DNA of 64,000 nt from Pomacea canaliculata (taxonomy: Eukaryota > Mollusca > Gastropoda > Architaenioglossa > Ampullariidae): contig NC_037600.1 in the NCBI RefSeq assembly GCF_003073045.1, positions 10,156,758 to 10,220,757 of the forward strand, read 5' to 3'. Shown here in pieces: positions 52,066 to 64,000 of this stretch. Within the stretch, counting starts at the first letter, position 1. Each line of letters begins with the position of its first letter. A program made the position numbers and the translations under genes. Under the pieces are notes generated by a model that saw only the letters and a list, made by a program, of their open reading frames with translations, did no database searches and was not told the origin of the DNA.

Positions 52066-52073
52066 TATATAAA
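52066..52073 (+). promoter_or_regulatory. TATA box of the C1q-domain gene
   Basis: TATATAAA lies about 75 bases before the favoured start codon. The expected transcription start near 52097 falls after the in-frame ATG at 52092, which argues for the ATG at 52140. Confidence 0.55.
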
Positions 52074-52139
52074 CTGAGACGCCGCGTGGCCATGACAAAA
52101 AATCATTTTGTCCAGAACATTCTAGTCGTAAACCTCAAC

Positions 52140-53490
52140 ATGGGCAACTCTTTGAGAGAACTCGGGGTCCTCTTTGCTGTACTGTTGTCCGCGATGATTC
52201 CTCTTGTGATTCCGACTGGAGTGACGGATGGCCCCGGTCAGGGAAGAAAGGACTTGACCGAAAGGGCCGGCTTGGGCGGGTGCAGAAGTATAGAGACATC
52301 TATCGGCGCCCTCGGCAACTCCATCCAAGCCGTGTCCAACGCCGTGGAGACCACGTCCGCCATCACTAGGGGTCAGCAAGACAAACTCGCTGCCCTGGAG
52401 GCGAGGATCGCGTCTGTGGAGGGAGACCTGAGGGCGAAGACGGAACAGTACGGAACGTTGGAGAGACTCGTGGCCGGCAACTTGTCTTCCCTTGGCGAGA
52501 GTTTGAATGCCGCCAGAATAAAAGGTAAGGATCGGTATTTGTCTTTGCAACGATTGAAGGGCAGCGCTGACGATACGTGATGTCTCGGTGTTTACTCAAT
52601 CGTTTATTTGCCGTTTCTTTTCCTTTCTGTATTTCATTCATTTCTTGTTTTTTTTTCTTTTTTTTTTTTTGTTTTTTGCTTTTTTGTTGTGTTTTTTTTT
52701 TTTTTTTTTTTTTTTTGTTTGTCTTTTTTGTTTGTTTATTTGATTCTTATCTACTTAGTCTTCTTTGAGAAGATACATTCTTCTTCTATTCATCTTTCCC
52801 TTACTGTTTTGCTTTTATTTATTTTTTCCTTCCTTCCCATATCATTATATTTTTATGGACTTTTTCTTCAATTTTTTTATACTTGCGGCATTCCGATGTA
52901 CACTTTTGTCTGCTTCGATCTGATCTCCCTCTGGTCTTGTCGGTCTCTCGACCTTTCTGTAAAATTTTTATCTGCTAGTGGTCACGACCTTAGAAAATCG
53001 CCCCCTTTATTGCCTTCATCTTCATCCCAATGTCTACGTCCTTTGCCTGTTTGATCACGAATGCTCACCTGCTTGACATTTTCATTTTGTCTCTCTAGTG
53101 GGGTTCACGGTCAGATACTCCAATGATCCGGTGACCGGCATCCCAGCCAATGGCATCTACAAGTTTAACGAGATTGTGACCGACGTTGGTGGCGGCTACA
53201 GCACCCTGACCGGCATCTTCACATCCCCTGTCACAGGCATGTACGCGTTTCACCTCAACGTCATGTCCACCAACGACAATTCGGCCATCCACCTGGCCAT
53301 CATGAAGGAAGGGACGCCAGTGGGCAACGTGTGGGCCGAAGGAACAAGTGACGTCAACGACCAGGGTTCCACGACTGTGGTGGTGTCCATGCAGCAAGGG
53401 CAGCAAGCGTGGGTGGCGCACCGAGCGGGAGCAACTCCCATCAGAGGTGGCCCCTGGGGGGTTTTCAGTGGCTTTCTTGTGCAAGGGTAA
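52140..53490 (+). CDS. Secreted C1q-domain-containing protein with coiled coil
   Basis: Two exons, 52140-52524 and 53099-53490, join in phase 1 and encode 258 aa with no interruption. A hydrophobic leader (LGVLFAVLLSAMIPLVI) is followed by a helical, heptad-like stretch (about residues 45-125, including KLAALEARIASVEGDL) suited to trimer formation. The C-terminal C1q/TNF-like globular domain begins GFTVRYSNDPVTG, then includes GIYKFNEIVTD, FTSPVTGMYAFHLNV and a terminal FSGFLVQG. Molluscs have many such C1qDC proteins that bind microbial surfaces; the ligand here is unknown. The intron carries long T-rich tracts. The gene sits between two opposing PAN-EGF-fibrinogen genes, which suggests a recognition-protein cluster. 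Confidence 0.92.
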
Positions 53491-54418
53491 GGCTACTTCA
53501 CACGAAAACCAAAAAGGAAAAAAAAACGATTTGTTGCAAGCCCGCTGCCATCGAGTTTGTAAAATCAACATTATCTCATATAAAGTGAAACAAATTATAG
53601 CTTCTGACGGCATTTTTCAACAGAAAAAAATGAAAGAGTATGAATATAACAGAGGAACTGCCTTTTAAAATAAATAAATAAAAAAAGCTCGCCGTGTTCA
53701 TACAAAAGTGCCACAGGAGTGTATTTGTCTTATAATGAAAATAAATACTGCTGTAACTGTATATCGTGTTAAACGCCTCGTTTTTCTATTATATTGACAG
53801 GTTTGAATTTTAAAAGTTGTATTCGATTATTTAATACTAAGTTTAGAACAACTACCAACCTTTAATACTATTCGTATTTATTTTTTAAAGTAGAATATTA
53901 TTACTGAAAGTATACTTACCGAATACTGTTTACTTTAGGAAGTGAGAAAATGGAAAACAGTCCCGACTCTTTCTATCACACACACACCACCTTTACATGC
54001 TCGCACACGTGGTTAAATTCAAAAATGCACATGTTGAAAATATTTTTATAGACATCTGTATATAGAAGAAACAAACATTTTGGTACTTGGAATTATCTAA
54101 TCTGATTTATTTTTATATTACCCCAACAAGCAATTTTATTGATTATAATTGATTATAAATCTGAAGATCCTAGCTACTCCAAAGTATAGATAGCTTATAT
54201 ATCCTCCAAGCGGTGTACAAAATATGTCTGCAAAAAGGTGTATCAGTAAGGATTATATCTAACATAGTGCAAAAATCACTGTAATTTTCTGGATTTTCCC
54301 TGGATATTAGATAATCAAAAACTTCTTTCTTAGTTTGAAAGCAAATCAGGTCTCTATGACACGACAGTATATCCCCGAAATGCTGATAAGATGGGTAGAC
54401 AAAAAGTTGATAGTAACA
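53491..54418. other. 3' regions between the C1q gene and gene B
   Basis: AATAAA repeats at about 53667-53685 and again near 53740 are candidate C1q poly(A) signals. The right half should contain the gene B 3'UTR. No exon is visible. Confidence 0.45.
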
Positions 54419-57400
54419 TCAATTTACATTAAAATTAGAACTCCTGAACACTTGGATGAACAGGTAGTCGACATTTTTAGGTTCTCCATTTACTGGCCAC
54501 ACCACCGAGTCAGCAAAAGGAGGAGACTCGGCGCAATCCGACCCAAACCACCCCGGGTACCCTTTTTTACAGGAGTTCGGGTCATGATCAAAAGTGGAGA
54601 AAAGAAGGGCAGAATCATTGAAAACATTGTCCAGGAACTCAGTCTGTGCTGAGTTGACTGACTCGTATGAGAGGGCGTAGGACGAGCTTTCTGGTCCGAC
54701 AACAAAACTTTCGTAGGTCAACCACCCTTCAGATGGATTGCTGTCGAAGTGGCAATACACTGTGGCAAAATAATCTGCCTGACTCAGCAAGTTGTGGAGG
54801 TTCTCCAGTCCGATGAAGAAGTTGGATGAATCGGTCATTGTCGTGTCTCCGATTCCGGTCTTTGCTGTCGCCCAGCTGACATTGGAGCTCATTATGCCGT
54901 TTCGTATGAGAATATAGTTGAAACCCCCGTTATTGAGAAGACATAAAATCTGCAAGATTAACGATCTTTGTTTGATTTTATTCTTATAGAAAAGCTTAAT
55001 TTTATCACTTGTTCATTCCAGGAAAGAGAATTCAGTTCGCCAGTTCTATGCAATTAACTCATTTATCATCTGCAAAAATAAAATAAATAAGGACGATGAT
55101 TCTCGCTGTTTAACAATAACTAAAATATTTTACAATCTTATGTTTCTAAAACTGTTAAAGAAAATATTATAAGAAATGTGGCAATTTATTTAAATCTATT
55201 TTTGAAAAATATTTTAAAAAGTAAAATGAAGCTTTTTATTGGAAAAAATTTCAAACTGTATTTTTGGATTGCCTAGGATGAACTGGTTGTTCAGTCTAAA
55301 GTGTTTCATTCATTGTAAAGGCTGCACTTAATGTACGGCTTTCACTTATTGTGAAAGCTCCTCTCATTATGGAGGCTTTCTCTGCTCATTGTACAGGTTT
55401 CATTTATCTGTTCTTCAGTAACTGTCTACTTTTTGCTGCTTTAGTCTGTTCTTGTTTTCCGTACCTGATTTTCATTTCTTTTTTGTTTCGTCTGTTTAAT
55501 TATTTTTTTTAATTTATTTATTTATTTCGTTTATTTTATTTTCCATTTTTGAGTTCCGTTCTGTTTAATTTCTCTCCTGTTCACCACTTACCCAGAAAGG
55601 TGTTATCGCCCCTGCAGGTTGTATTAGTAGCGGAACACTCCGAGATGTTCTGTATCCATTATCATAAGGTTCTGTGCAGTCTGATACCAATGATTAAAAA
55701 AAATTAATGTTGTAGGTAGTAAGAAAAGAAAGAGAAAAGTTTAAAAGACAAGAAAGAGCGAAAACAAAAGAAAGAAAAAATAAAAAGAAGAAAAGACAGA
55801 AAGAAAAACAAAGAGGAAATGACAGATATAAAAGACGAAAGAAAAAAGAAAGAAGGAAAGAAAGCGAGGAGATGCCAACTACATATATTTGTATCTTAAT
55901 TCTTTGTTACATCTTTCTATCCTTCCATTGAATAAAGACTCAGAAAGGAGAAAAATCACAAAGAAACAATTTTCAGTGGTCACGTACACACCACTGTTAG
56001 CATGCTAGTACACATTATGTACCTCTGATTAGTCGCTGGCATGTTGTCCCGCCATATTGCCTGCGACATTGGCACCGTCCTCCCACGAGAGTTCCTCCAT
56101 TTTCACACTGCAGTTCTTCTGTTGTGTCTACAGTCGGAGTTACTGTAACCTCGCTTATCTCTTCCGATTGAAGCTTGAGACAGAACAAACGGGAAACATA
56201 AATCAACTAAAGATTAGCTTAAACCCAAACGCGACTGTTGTATTCTATTAGTATACTTAAATTAACTTGTTTTGGTTTTTATTCTATTTGTCTACAGTTA
56301 TTTTCTGTCCAAACTGACTTTTCCGCTATTTTCTCAAATAACTCTCTTATGCCTACAATCTAGTCATCATTGAAATCTGTGGTTAAAGATTAAAATGATA
56401 AAAGATTAGACTACAAAATTAATTTACAATCTACAGTCGGCCGTCACCCTTCGCAGGTTCCGCTTTCGTGATTTTGATTATTTGTTGGTTTACCAAGAAA
56501 AATTTACGAGTATTTTTTTTTTCTTTGTCTGTTTTTTTTTTTTTTTTTTTTTTGTTTTATGGTTACTGTAGAAAATTGCAGACATAGACTAGAAAGTATA
56601 GTGAAAACGTTTACAAAAAGAAAAATGGATAAAGTGACAAATATCTAAAATATAGAGTTTTAATCTCTTGTATCGTTTACTTAAAGAAATACGCTCACAC
56701 CTTTTTGGAAAAATTACTATTGTTCGTAAAGAGTTTATGTGCACCGATGAACTGATGACTGTACTCTCTTGGGAGGATGAATAGGCTCTTGTTACACACT
56801 TAGTTTTCCATTTAACTCACTATCGTTGCTTGTCTGTCCATGGAAGCTTGCAAGTGATTTTTTTTACCCACTCGAGCTGCTCATTTCCGGTGACGATAAA
56901 ATATAAAATCATTTCCAGAAGTCCAGAAGCAGTAAAGTATTTTTTTAAAATGTATTATTAATTTGAGAAATTCTTGGTCGAAGTAGGGGAGATAGGTAAC
57001 TACTGCTCTAGAACTAGTAATATGTAGGTTATTTCCCCTAGTTCGGCCTTTAAGAAGGGAATAAAGTCACAAAGTAAAACGAAAAAAAAAATCAATAACA
57101 AAATTCAAAAATATTAAAGGTCTTTCCTCTGGATGATTGCATTTAAGAAAACATAAGACTGAACACGTAGTCCTTTAGAGAAGTAAAATAACTCTGGCCT
57201 GCAGACTTGCATGTCCGTGCGTATGTTTGCTAGTAAAGTTTCCGTATTTGTCACACTGTCCGCTGGTCAGCTTAGAAAATACAGGGGCGCGAAACTATTG
57301 TGCAAATATTTTCTTTAATAAGTGTGTAGTTTAAAATATAAAAGTGTGAGGGGCACACCTATTAAAAGTCTGATCATCACAAATTTTAGAACTATCTATA

Positions 57401-58067
57401 TATTCATTGATAAGGTTATTAATGAAAAATAATTATCATTTTTTTCTAAGAGTTCCCCTTACACTTTTATATTTTAAGTTAAATTTATTATAGAAACTTT
57501 CAAGACCTAAGTAAAAACATTATCCCCTTTTCAGTGCATTTCAAATAAAAGTGTGTTTTAATTTTTTTCTTAAGGTACGTGTGTGTGTGTGTGTTAGTCT
57601 ACAGTACTGACGCTGTAATTTTAAATTTAGAAAACATTGTTGCACATCAGCATGCAGTATACCTAGATTTCTAACGATACTAAGAAAGCCGAAACTGATG
57701 ATGTGATTTTGCAATCAATTTTTGTCTGCAAAAAAAAAAAAAAACTAACCTTCTCCCACAGGAAGCAATTCTGTAGCGCAACATCCTTCAAGAAATTGCT
57801 GACCTCGAAGCTTTCTTCGTCATGGAGACTGCACTCAACTTGTCGAGGAAAACCATCACACGGACAAACGTTGATCACGTGACAGCGGTCGTTCCGGGAA
57901 CACATTGCGGCGCAGGTTAACGTCGACCTCGCAACAACAGTGTTCAGCACTGGACCGACGTACAGGTCGTCGTCGGGCCGTCTGATGTACCTGCTGGTCG
58001 ACGCACTGAGCTCGGAAGACAACGTCAGGCGAAGAAAAACAGGTGTGAGGAGAAATAATGCTGTCAT
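54419..58067 (-). CDS. Secreted PAN-EGF-fibrinogen-like protein, gene B
   Basis: Exons on the minus strand are 58067-57750, 56173-56023, 55680-55592 and 54949-54419, all in phase, for 362 aa with no interruption. The parts are a signal peptide (MTALFLLTPVFLRL), a PAN/apple-like module (TCAAMCSRNDRCHVINVC), a Thr/Glu-rich linker (EVTVTPTVDTTEE), a short EGF exon (CENGGTLVGGRCQC...GTTC), and a diverged fibrinogen-related domain. That domain runs DCTEPYDNGY...TPFW, VSWATAKTGIGD, FFIGLENLHNLL, VVGPESSSYALSY, FSTFDHDPNSCKKGYPGWF. The Cys pairs that flank the start and the SC...DC loop are kept, as is a D-x-D-type acid pair. Exon count, phases (0, 1, 0) and domain order match gene A, so the two are paralogues. 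They face each other around the C1q gene. A fallback start lies upstream (58103), but it gives a poorer leader. Confidence 0.88.
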
Positions 58068-58146
58068 TGGGATAGGAAGGCGTGCTAAAAATAGAAAATA
58101 CAAATAAGATCATCGTTAATACATTACTCATCATCTGTCATCTTTC

Positions 58147-58147
<1 letters not shown>

Positions 58148-58202
<55 letters not shown>

Positions 58203-58219
58203 CTTCTTCTTCTTCTTCT

Positions 58220-58245
<26 letters not shown>
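58148..58245 (+). repeat. Compound (TTG)n(TTC)n microsatellite
   Basis: About 18 TTG units pass directly into about 14 TTC units and then a pyrimidine-rich tract to about 58285. It starts about 80 bases upstream of the gene B start codon, so it may lie in its promoter or 5'UTR. Confidence 0.95.
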
Positions 58246-58253
<8 letters not shown>

Positions 58254-58285
58254 TCTTTCTTTTTCTTTTTTTTTTCTTTTTTCTA

Positions 58286-61200
58286 CTTTCTTCTCCGTTA
58301 CCACCATTTCATCCTCCACGTTGTCACAGCTACTTTACCCATCTTAAACGCTGCTACGACTGCTGCTGCTGAGAATCCAGTATTTTACGTCTGTGCTTTG
58401 GCAGAGCTCTCTAGTGACTGAGCATGAAACAGTCATCTGACTCAAAGCAAGTGCAAACGTGTCTGACTCGGGTAAGTGCAAGCCATCAGTCGGGTGCATG
58501 CATTGACCGGTCCTTCCAAAACATCCTCACAACCGCCCACTCAACATAAAATATTCCTCCGCTCACAAAACTTCATCGTTCTTAATCTTACCATGCTGGT
58601 AATAAATAAATGAATGTGTTAACAATCTACTCATCAGCAGTTACACAAAACCGAAATATGTTGACTCATTTGAGCATGCTTGTTCAGCATTCAAACACAA
58701 TTTAACAGCAAAATGCCTTCAGATCTCACAAAACACAGACCCGCGCGAGTTTCCATGAACTTAATGTGGACACGAGCATATCAGATTACTGTAGCAGATA
58801 TCTGTTGTCAAAGTATTTCACCAGGAGGAAATTACAGCATTCGAAAACCTGACTGGGAACTGAAAACACCCAGAACTCAATAAACGAAAAAAAGGAAAAG
58901 AACGAACACGAACTGTTCGAACCTGTTGAAATTAAAGAGTATAACTTTCAGTTCAACGTGACATTTGCGTCGACACCTGAGCAGGTGTTTGTTTACCCTT
59001 ATTGAAATTGGGATATGGACACGGGGTATGATGATATCTGTTTGTCATAGAAGTCCTAGAGATAAACTAAAAAAATAAACTGAAATCAATTCAGCATCAA
59101 ACAGCAGTCTCCAGCCCTTTTTGTCATTTTTATCTCTGTGGTCATTATCAACATTTTATTCATTTAGTTCACTTCTTCATTGATGCCAGTTGATCAACAG
59201 TTAGATTGGTCCTAGGGTATTGGTCTTTGGAGAGAAAAACTAGAAGGGTTGACAGAACCCTCCAGGAAGCACTGTTCTGAGCAAGGGTGACCAAGGCCGA
59301 CAAGAAACGACCGGTCCAACTCTTGGATCTCAGGATGGCGTGTAGAGCAGGATTGGAACAGGGAGGGACGTGTGAAGTCTGTAGTCGGTAACAAACCTAT
59401 TCTCTTGTTGGATTCCCTCAAGTAATGAGGCTGTTGGTTTCGCAAACCTCAGGGTAACCACAAAGAATCTGTTAAAGATCGAATAAACCTCCGAAAAAGC
59501 ATGGGCTTTCACTCACACATGGAAGTCGGCAAGTATACACTAAGAGTTAAAAAGGTATGTCCTATTATTAATAATTATCTATCCTTATATTAATAAAGAG
59601 GGAAAAGTAAAATATAATAATTAATAATCATTATCATCATCATCTAATTAAAAAGAAATTTGTCCGAATGTTAATAAAGAACTAAAACATAAAAACAATT
59701 CGTCCTAATACTAATGAAGAGCTTATAATCTTGTTCTGTAAAGGATTTGGTAGTGTAAAGATCTTTCCCATTTATTTCAGTGTCGAACAATTAGCAAAGC
59801 CACGAGAAAATCTCGCATGATTATATAATAATATATACTAACTATATAGATAGAAAGCAGTAAGTGTGTATTTATACTTACAGTTCGTCTGGGTCTTAAG
59901 TAAGTTTTAACTCTTACCATGTTTCAGTATGTGCTGCTCTTCAAACGTTTAATAAGTGTTGTCTTAAATAAATATGTTCATGTACTTTGAGCTCAGAATT
60001 ATTTAATTTTGATGCTTTTCATTTTGTTTTGTCTTATTTCCCTTTCTTCCTTTTTCTCTTTCTGTCTCTTTTTTTTTTTTTTTTTTATCAATCACTTCTC
60101 ACTGAATAAAAGCTTTTAGCTATGTTCAAAACAACTTCTGCATTTTCACGGTATCTCCGTTAAAGTGTTATAAAAGAACAAAAGCAGAAAGCAAGAGAAA
60201 GGACTGAAGACCCGTTGGAGTTATTGTATCAACAGGACAATTAACAAAATGTTCACATAGGAAAAATACAATCCAAAAGCGGTTCATTAAAATATAATAA
60301 ACACATTTTTTTTTTTAAGAACTCTTTTTTTCTAAATAGATAACAGTAACAGAATGGGGAAGCCGAATTTCGTAAAAGGGAACGAACCCAGTCATCACTG
60401 AACGTCTCATTTGTTATTTCCCTTTGCTATCTAAGGATGTCGCAACAAAGGCACTCATGTGAGTTGCTGAAAAAAGAGATTTGAAAGAAAACTTCATTCC
60501 TTATTCCCACTTGATATATTAATTAGCATTCACACAAATAAGAAATGATGAGCATTGGTTGTCCACTGTGCAAAAAGTTCTAACATCAAAACCAACTTTA
60601 AATGTCACGTTCCACAAACAAAATTCTGTTTTTGCATGTTCATGAGCTAGTTTGCACATGGGAGTAGCTGACCTCTGATTATTATAATACATTACAGAGA
60701 GAAAATCAACAAGAGAGGAGCTTCTAGGAAATGAACGCACCAGAAGTTCAATGAAAAGAAGGAAGATGAAATGTTTAAGCCTGTCGACAGTGAACACCGG
60801 TGTAGCGCTGTTTGAACAAGAGCCCGTCATTTGCCAAGGAGATGATAGTTGTTTACTTTTATTGACATTTCGATTTTGTCGTTAGAATCCATGTTAAAAC
60901 AGCTTTTTACGTATTTATGCTAAACTAGTCACTACTTGATACAAACGCTAGTAGTTGTTGACTAGCACCTGCTACCACCGGATATTCCGAGTGGGTAGTA
61001 ACTGCTGATTGCTATTCTGAAGTCACAACGAAATTACCGAGAGAAACACTTGCTCTAACGACAGTCACTGCCACTCTGGCACTAGAGTCAGGTGACACAC
61101 GATGTCACGTGACACTCGACTGGGAAGATATTGATTTCCATCATTGATTCTGAGCCTGTACTCCAGTTATATCATCCTCTATTGCTGGAAATTAATTGCG

Positions 61201-63746
61201 CTAAAGAGAAAAAAAAATTAAAAACCTCCAAGGAAAGTTGTTCATGACAATTAGGAAACGAAGACAAATCTATTTTACGACAAATTGAAATAGTAAAATG
61301 ATGTGCACACTCAAACGAAGCTAATTTAGAACTACCACCTCTAAATGTATTTATATTAAAATAAAATATAAATCTGAACATACTAAAGATGTCCTCAGCC
61401 TGAAAAATTACGTTACAAAAAACTAATTCTGTGCTATTACATGAGTGCAGCTTGACATTTACGCGAGAAATATTCGTTAATTGTGAATTGCCAAAAACAA
61501 ATACCAGTACCCACCCAACCACCTCACACACACATGTATAGGCACGAGCATGAGCACATTTATATGAATATTATTAAACACACAGCTGCAAAGTAAAAAA
61601 AAAATATTACAGCAGATTTTTATCTTGGAGTTGGGAGATGAAATATTTTTATAACATCCATTATCCTCTCAAACGACCATTTGGGAATTTTCAAATTGGA
61701 GGAGGATTGGTGCAATATTGATGCAGACCTCCTTACATATATCGGTCTTCTTCCAATGAAAATGTGTTTTTCAGTCTGAAAAGATTCGTCTTGTTCACGG
61801 TAAGTCGTTATGTCGTCTATCCTTGGCTGGTAGTAAATATTTCTAACATACAGCGAGCAGTTGAATGCATATGACTGTAAATCAAAATTTCTCTAGAAAA
61901 CTCATTTATGTGGAGGCTTTTAATGCCAATGCTGAAAATCATTTTCCTTTGATTACAAGAAAAACACTGCAGGTAATTTAAGGTAGCAGCACGCGCACAA
62001 AGTGAGAGTAAGAGTGAAGGAAGGAGAGTTGCGTGACTTCAAGAAACGTTCGTCTGCTGATGATGTAAAAGGTTAAACTCGGAACATTTGTTTATCGTCC
62101 TCGGTACGCTTCTCAAAACAAACAAAAAAAACAACAACTAACCAAACAACAACCAACCAAACAAATCAACAAACAAACCAACAAACAAACCAACAAGCAC
62201 AACAAACATGTAATTTCTGTAGCGCATGCTCACGCTCGTGTAGAAGCATGCTATCCACGCTTGAGACAAGCACAAGACATGGACAACATACGAAGAACGG
62301 AAGGATAAACAGTGCCAATAAGTAATAAAAGACAAATATAGAAGATGCAGAGAGGAATCCGGTAACAACAACCAGTAAGGACTGAGAGCTTGAATATTGG
62401 AGCCAGATCTCTCCCTTCCTCACTTATGTGATAGTTCAGAAATTCAAATAAGAATTTACAAGATCGTCTTTCTCTATGTACTATTAAAATGATTAAAAGG
62501 ATTTTTAATATAAAACTAAGTACTCATAGCAAAGGAAGAGAGAAATTTGACAAGATTTTCTGCCATGAAGTGAGAAATTAGCTTCATAACCAAGAAAGCA
62601 GGACAGTCTCTAACATTATCAAAATTATATTGTTGTTAATCTTAGCTGATGATTTCATATTTCTTGTCAGAATGAACTATCACGAAACTTCGCTAACCTG
62701 ACCACTTTGTTAGCTGGACACCATCTGAATTTATTAATGCTCTGCTCTTGCCATGCATGCCATCAGACCACGATGCTAAACGTGAGCACAGCTCAGGACA
62801 AACACTCATTCTCTCAACAAGAAGAAGGACCTTGGCCACTGTGTCCTTTCCCGTGTCTGTGCCATATGCTCCTCCAGGATGTCTGGTGGTGCCATCTAAC
62901 GGTTACAAGCCTTGGGAAAACCCATACGACCTCGTCACCCACAGGGTATGTTGGCTTGGCATGCTGATGAAAGTTGACAAGCTTTTACTTGATAAAAAGG
63001 ACTTTTGGTACTAGAGTTATACTTGAATCTGTAAACAGTTTTCAACATTTATTCGTTTTTTATTGTTTATCTTTGGTTATTTAAATGGAGTTTTTTGTTT
63101 GCTTGTTTGTTTTGTTGGTTTTTGTGGTTTGTTTGGTTTTCTTTTTGTTTTTGTTTTTGTTTCGTTTTTTGTTGTTTTTTTGTTTTGTTTTATGTAAGAA
63201 CAATCTGAAGTTGATATGAAAATGTCTTTTTATCATTTTAATGGTTGTCGCCTACTGAATTTTGTCAGCGGAAATCACAGCCTGAAGCACACTTTTATGC
63301 ACTAAGTAGAGAGAAAAATAACACATGGTTAACACAACCAACTTAGCGTCCTTATATCCTGCAAGCAGCAGGCAGGCCATAGTCTCTCAGTATTAATATT
63401 CTAACAGTTCGTTATGTAAATACCTTATACCACATCAATGTACATGGATGACAATTTAGCAAACAGAGTGTAACAAATGTACGGATGATGTACCCTAAAT
63501 AAACAAGAGCAAAGCCTCTAAAGTGCTGGCAGGTCGATTCTGTGGCCTTTACAAAAATTGCAATGTCAATAATAAGCAAGAACTAAACAATTAAACCATT
63601 AATCAGCTCATCGAGATGTTTAACTGGTATATAGAGACGTTGAGAGTGCAGCTGCAACTTATTGCGACAATTGTCAAGCAGCTGTCCGTGTCAAAGCGAG
63701 CAGCTGCTTTGTGAGCCAAACAGATGAAACAAGCTTCAGTAAATGA
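58286..63746. other. 5.5-kb gene-poor stretch before the GPCR
   Basis: I found no gene I can support. It is AT-rich with T runs (for example 60069-60086) and T/G-rich DNA at 63085-63190. A GC-richer patch at 62720-62950 has overlapping open frames and ends at a possible donor (CACAG|GTATGT), but neither frame has a recognisable domain. Confidence 0.4.
62205..62385. mobile_element. Dispersed repeat, second clear copy
   Basis: TGTAGCGCATGCTCACGCTC...GACATGGACAACATACGAAG and then AGAAGATGCAGAGAGG align in order with 33640-33835. The first third also resembles 37725-37780. It is non-coding. Confidence 0.4.
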
Positions 63747-64000
63747 CATATTATACCTGACAGACATGAAGTGTCCACGTGTGTTGAAGGTTGCCTTTTG
63801 GGTGAACAGGCTGAGTTCCTCTTTAAAGTCATCGTCAATGCCACTGCCACTCCGATTCTCTTCCTGTTTGGGTTTCCCGCCAACATCCTCAACGCCATCA
63901 TCTTCTATCGTCAAGGGGCTTCGAGAGAGGATAAACATGTGTTTATTCACTCTGTCTCTGGCTGACCTCGTGGCCTTGACAGCACAGTTTTTCCTCAACT
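63747..64000 (+). CDS. Class A GPCR, N-terminal fragment (gene runs off the window)
   Basis: The open frame encodes an extracellular end (EGCLLGEQAEFLFKVIVN) and TM1 (ATPILFLFGFPANILNAIIF), where GxxxN is the usual TM1 signature. It then shifts by one base at the GGGG run 63915-63918 into LRERINMCLFTLSLADLVAL, the intracellular loop and TM2 with its LAD motif. With GGG the two pieces join as YRQGLRERINMC, the wording of a large receptor group expanded in gastropods and often described as chemosensory-like; ligand unknown. No good ATG opens this frame, and an acceptor CAG at 63761-63763 suggests that the first codons lie on an upstream exon. Confidence 0.7.

Noticed and set aside
52578-53054. 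Phe-rich plus-strand frames after the C1q first exon
   Set aside because: They are T-rich intron sequence between two exons that join cleanly in phase.
58082-58372. Poly-Cys, poly-Ser, poly-Leu and poly-Lys frames on both strands
   Set aside because: They come from the (TTG)n(TTC)n microsatellite and its pyrimidine tract.
62707-63014. GC-richer overlapping frames upstream of the GPCR, considered as its first exon
   Set aside because: Two frames are open, neither has receptor-like or signal-peptide features, and phase to the GPCR exon could not be shown.

Overview
The window is animal genomic DNA, almost certainly from a lophotrochozoan and most likely a gastropod mollusc. Genes are split into many short exons with GT-AG introns, and intergenic DNA is AT-rich with many microsatellites. 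The content includes a bacterial YhjX/OFA-like MFS carrier of the kind found in mollusc genomes, a C1q-domain protein, fibrinogen-domain proteins and the start of a class A GPCR that resembles mollusc lineage-expanded receptors. No species can be named from the sequence alone.

Layout: (1) a plus-strand TRIM-type RING/B-box gene (396-1812) whose second exon looks like half of a neuralized-homology (NHR) domain; (2) a tail-to-tail, minus-strand, 11-exon MFS transporter (8234-2538); (3) a minus-strand, 15-exon WDR46/UTP7 gene (29838-11113) with a 12.4-kb first intron full of decayed mobile elements, including LINE fragments, tRNA-like SINEs, a transposon-associated gene relic and a nested hAT MITE, plus one GC-rich ORF of unknown function; (4) a head-to-head, plus-strand CDC7 kinase gene (30740-36463) about 0.9 kb from the WDR46 start; (5) an orphan multi-pass membrane protein gene (38937-41964) carrying another hAT MITE; (6) an accessory immune-like block (43749-58067) in which two paralogous genes encoding signal peptide, PAN-like, short EGF and fibrinogen-like domains face each other around a C1q-domain gene; (7) a gene-poor stretch, then the first transmembrane segment of a GPCR at the right edge.

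Exon boundaries were worked out by matching splice sites, codon phase and family similarity. WDR46, the minus-strand PAN-EGF-fibrinogen gene and the C1q gene are open end to end. Six other models (TRIM, MFS, CDC7 twice, orphan membrane protein, plus-strand PAN-EGF-fibrinogen, GPCR) each need a one-base change, usually inside a short homopolymer, while splice sites and coding similarity stay intact. Consensus indels in a long-read assembly explain this better than mass pseudogenization.

The housekeeping genes WDR46 (18S rRNA processing) and CDC7 (origin firing) form a divergent pair. The most biologically unusual part is the PAN-EGF-fibrinogen/C1q block, which combines secreted pattern-recognition domains in a layout I do not recognise as a named family.
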